From: Enoplolaimus lenunculus
Taxonomy: Eukaryota; Nematoda; Enoplea; Enoplida; Thoracostomopsidae
NCBI GenBank assembly: GCA_030248215.1
Contig: JASANG010002572.1
Coordinates: 27,659-91,658, forward strand
Direction: 5' to 3'
Length of the DNA: 64,000 nt
Shown piece after piece: positions 62,620 to 64,000 of this stretch. The notes below the pieces were generated by a model. It searched no databases and was not told where the DNA came from. It saw nothing but the letters and a program-made list of their open reading frames with translations. The translations under genes were made by a program, and so were the position numbers. Positions within the stretch are counted from its first letter, which is position 1. The number at the start of each line of letters is the position of its first letter.

Positions 62620-63529
62620 GGTAGTATAAAATAGAGGGCTTAGGTTTAAAGTTGTTATTTTCGCTTAGGCTTGTGCTTAATTGTAGACTTATTGTCCGAT
62701 AAAGTTTAGGTTTTGGAATAGAAATACGCGCCTCTAAAGCAACACTGGTCATTTTAGGGGTGTTCCAGCGTTATTGTAACACAATGAAGATTCTGAGCGT
62801 ACACGAGCACACGCAAACATTTACAATACTGGTATGACAGAAAAAATATGTAAAAGTACATAAGTCCATCAGTTTCATGGCAGTCGGCATAAATCAAAAG
62901 AAAGTTATTTTGAATTTTTTGTTTTCAAATTTGTAATATTTCTTGCATTTATCATAACACAATGTTTCTTGTAGATAATTCGTTCAAGGTCGGCAAACGG
63001 GAAACAAATCGAGGACAGGTAAACGCGCTATCAACCATTTAATGAATCAATCTGTGCTACCAGTTGTGAACCGTTACATTCAGGCCGGATCTTTTATGAC
63101 TTAGGCAGAAGACAATGTAATACCGTGGATTGATGTCCTAAAAGTTACAGCATACATTTTAGTTCCAGTAATAACTAATTTTTTATAAAATAACATTTTT
63201 AAAAAATTGCACCGTTCTACATTTGGTGGAGATACGTATATGGACCCCCTATGAATTTAATAAAAATGAGTTCATTTTATAGATTTCGACGCGCTGAGTT
63301 CAACGGTACCATTTTTACCGCTGCAGGGTCACCTGTTCTATAGTTATTGCCCTTTAAATATAACTTTTTACCATATAAAACATGTACAAACAACAATCAA
63401 ATTTGTGTAAAGAATAAACCTGGTTAAGCTTGTGACTATATGCGGTGTAGCTTGTGTATGTGCAGAGTGTGTAATGTTAAGACACATACATACTCGTGCA
63501 CATATACCACCAGAGGAAATTAGGATATC
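62620..63529. other. No feature recognised
   Basis: AT-rich 3' flank between the H2/E6 region and the SINE. No coding potential seen. Confidence 0.4.
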
Positions 63530-64000
63530 GGCCGCGTGGTGTAATGGGTAGCGCGCTTGACTCGCGAGGTTCGATTCCCGGCGTGGCCATATCTTTCGGA
63601 GAAATTATGGGGAAAACCAATTATATTCGCAGTACTTTGGGGGAAGGGGTCGTCCCGACCGTGTAGTTCTGATAAAGCTTATATTTTACGAACATGTTAC
63701 TGATAGATACTTCCTGTAACAATATGTGCGTGTTTTCCCTATAATTTCAAGGGCTATAACTTCTGAGCCGTTGGTCGTGCAGCCATAAAAATCGTACCAT
63801 TAAATTCAACTCGTCGACGGACCACTTTTATCAAAATCCTATGGGTCCAGATTCCGAACCTCCGCCCTATATTTTTCATTCAGGCACCGGACACGAATTA
63901 CGTGTATATCTCAGCCATGTTATGCATTTTCTTTTGTTTTGGACGTTCTTTAACATTCAGAAAGTGGATTTTTAAGCTTTCAGCCTGTTCGGTTATATCT
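63530..64000 (+). mobile_element. tRNA-derived SINE (runs to window end)
   Basis: A 60-base tRNA-like head (63,530-63,589) pairs GGCCGCG with CGTGGCC and has a D-arm like GGTGTAATGGGTAGCGC and a perfect B box GGTTCGATTCC (63,568-63,578). The anticodon arm is shortened, so it is not a working tRNA. The unrelated body that follows (CGTACCATTAAATTCAACTC, CCAGATTCCGAACCTCCGCC) resembles sequence near 14,640, which supports a dispersed SINE. The 3' end is outside the window. Confidence 0.6.

Noticed and set aside
63530-63589. Functional tRNA gene
   Set aside because: Only 60 bases; the anticodon arm is too short to fold normally, and a non-tRNA body follows.

Overview
The window is animal nuclear DNA, most likely from an invertebrate. 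It is AT-rich, its genes are split by GT-AG introns, and it is packed with transposable elements of several classes. No bacterial operon structure or bacterial RNA gene is seen. The species cannot be read from the sequence.

The backbone is one host gene on the + strand, about 10,298 to 60,889. I traced 22 exons whose splice phases agree at every junction except the last, where two frames are possible. They encode roughly 1,270 residues: a Ser/Pro-rich head, a long coiled coil, and a basic Ser/Thr/Pro tail. The tail carries a motif (RINELARRN..PP.LK..Y..E) matching the conserved C-terminal motif I remember from human NuMA, so I call it a NuMA/LIN-5/Mud-like spindle protein. Its introns have absorbed nearly everything else.

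Layout. 1-580: a nested pair of hAT-type MITEs. 728-7,760: a broken Polinton/Maverick (packaging ATPase, capsid, basic core-like protein and integrase parts) that holds a MITE-in-repeat-in-MITE nest. 8,670-10,100: more MITEs, then exon 1. 12,767-22,996 (intron 3): the octamer-bearing G repeat, a GCGGTT minisatellite element, a C-rich foldback MITE and a Jockey-like LINE (17,770-21,270, minus strand) with a 2A peptide motif. 22,997-29,822: exons 4-11. 30,393-32,888: a second LINE whose endonuclease domain is interrupted by a PHD-like zinc finger; its reverse transcriptase is cut by a second broken Polinton (32,889 to about 44,360) carrying DNA polymerase B, a NADAR (YbiA-like) domain and a dsRNA-binding-like protein. 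44,560-60,889: exons 12-22 with MITEs, microsatellites and a gene for a polyQ, DDE-transposase-like protein in intron 19. 61,000-64,000: more MITEs and a tRNA-derived SINE.

The most striking pattern is the MITE population. At least six families share CAGGG..CCCTG ends and, where tested, 8-bp target duplications (hAT hallmarks). Each fills its subterminal DNA with its own short motif: ATTCGG, TTCCGG, TCTCGG, ATCGGA, ATCCGG, and outside the strict CAGGG group GCGGTT. The other notable points are the two Polinton copies sharing the same 48-bp palindromic terminal repeats but carrying complementary gene sets, and the NADAR domain inside one of them.
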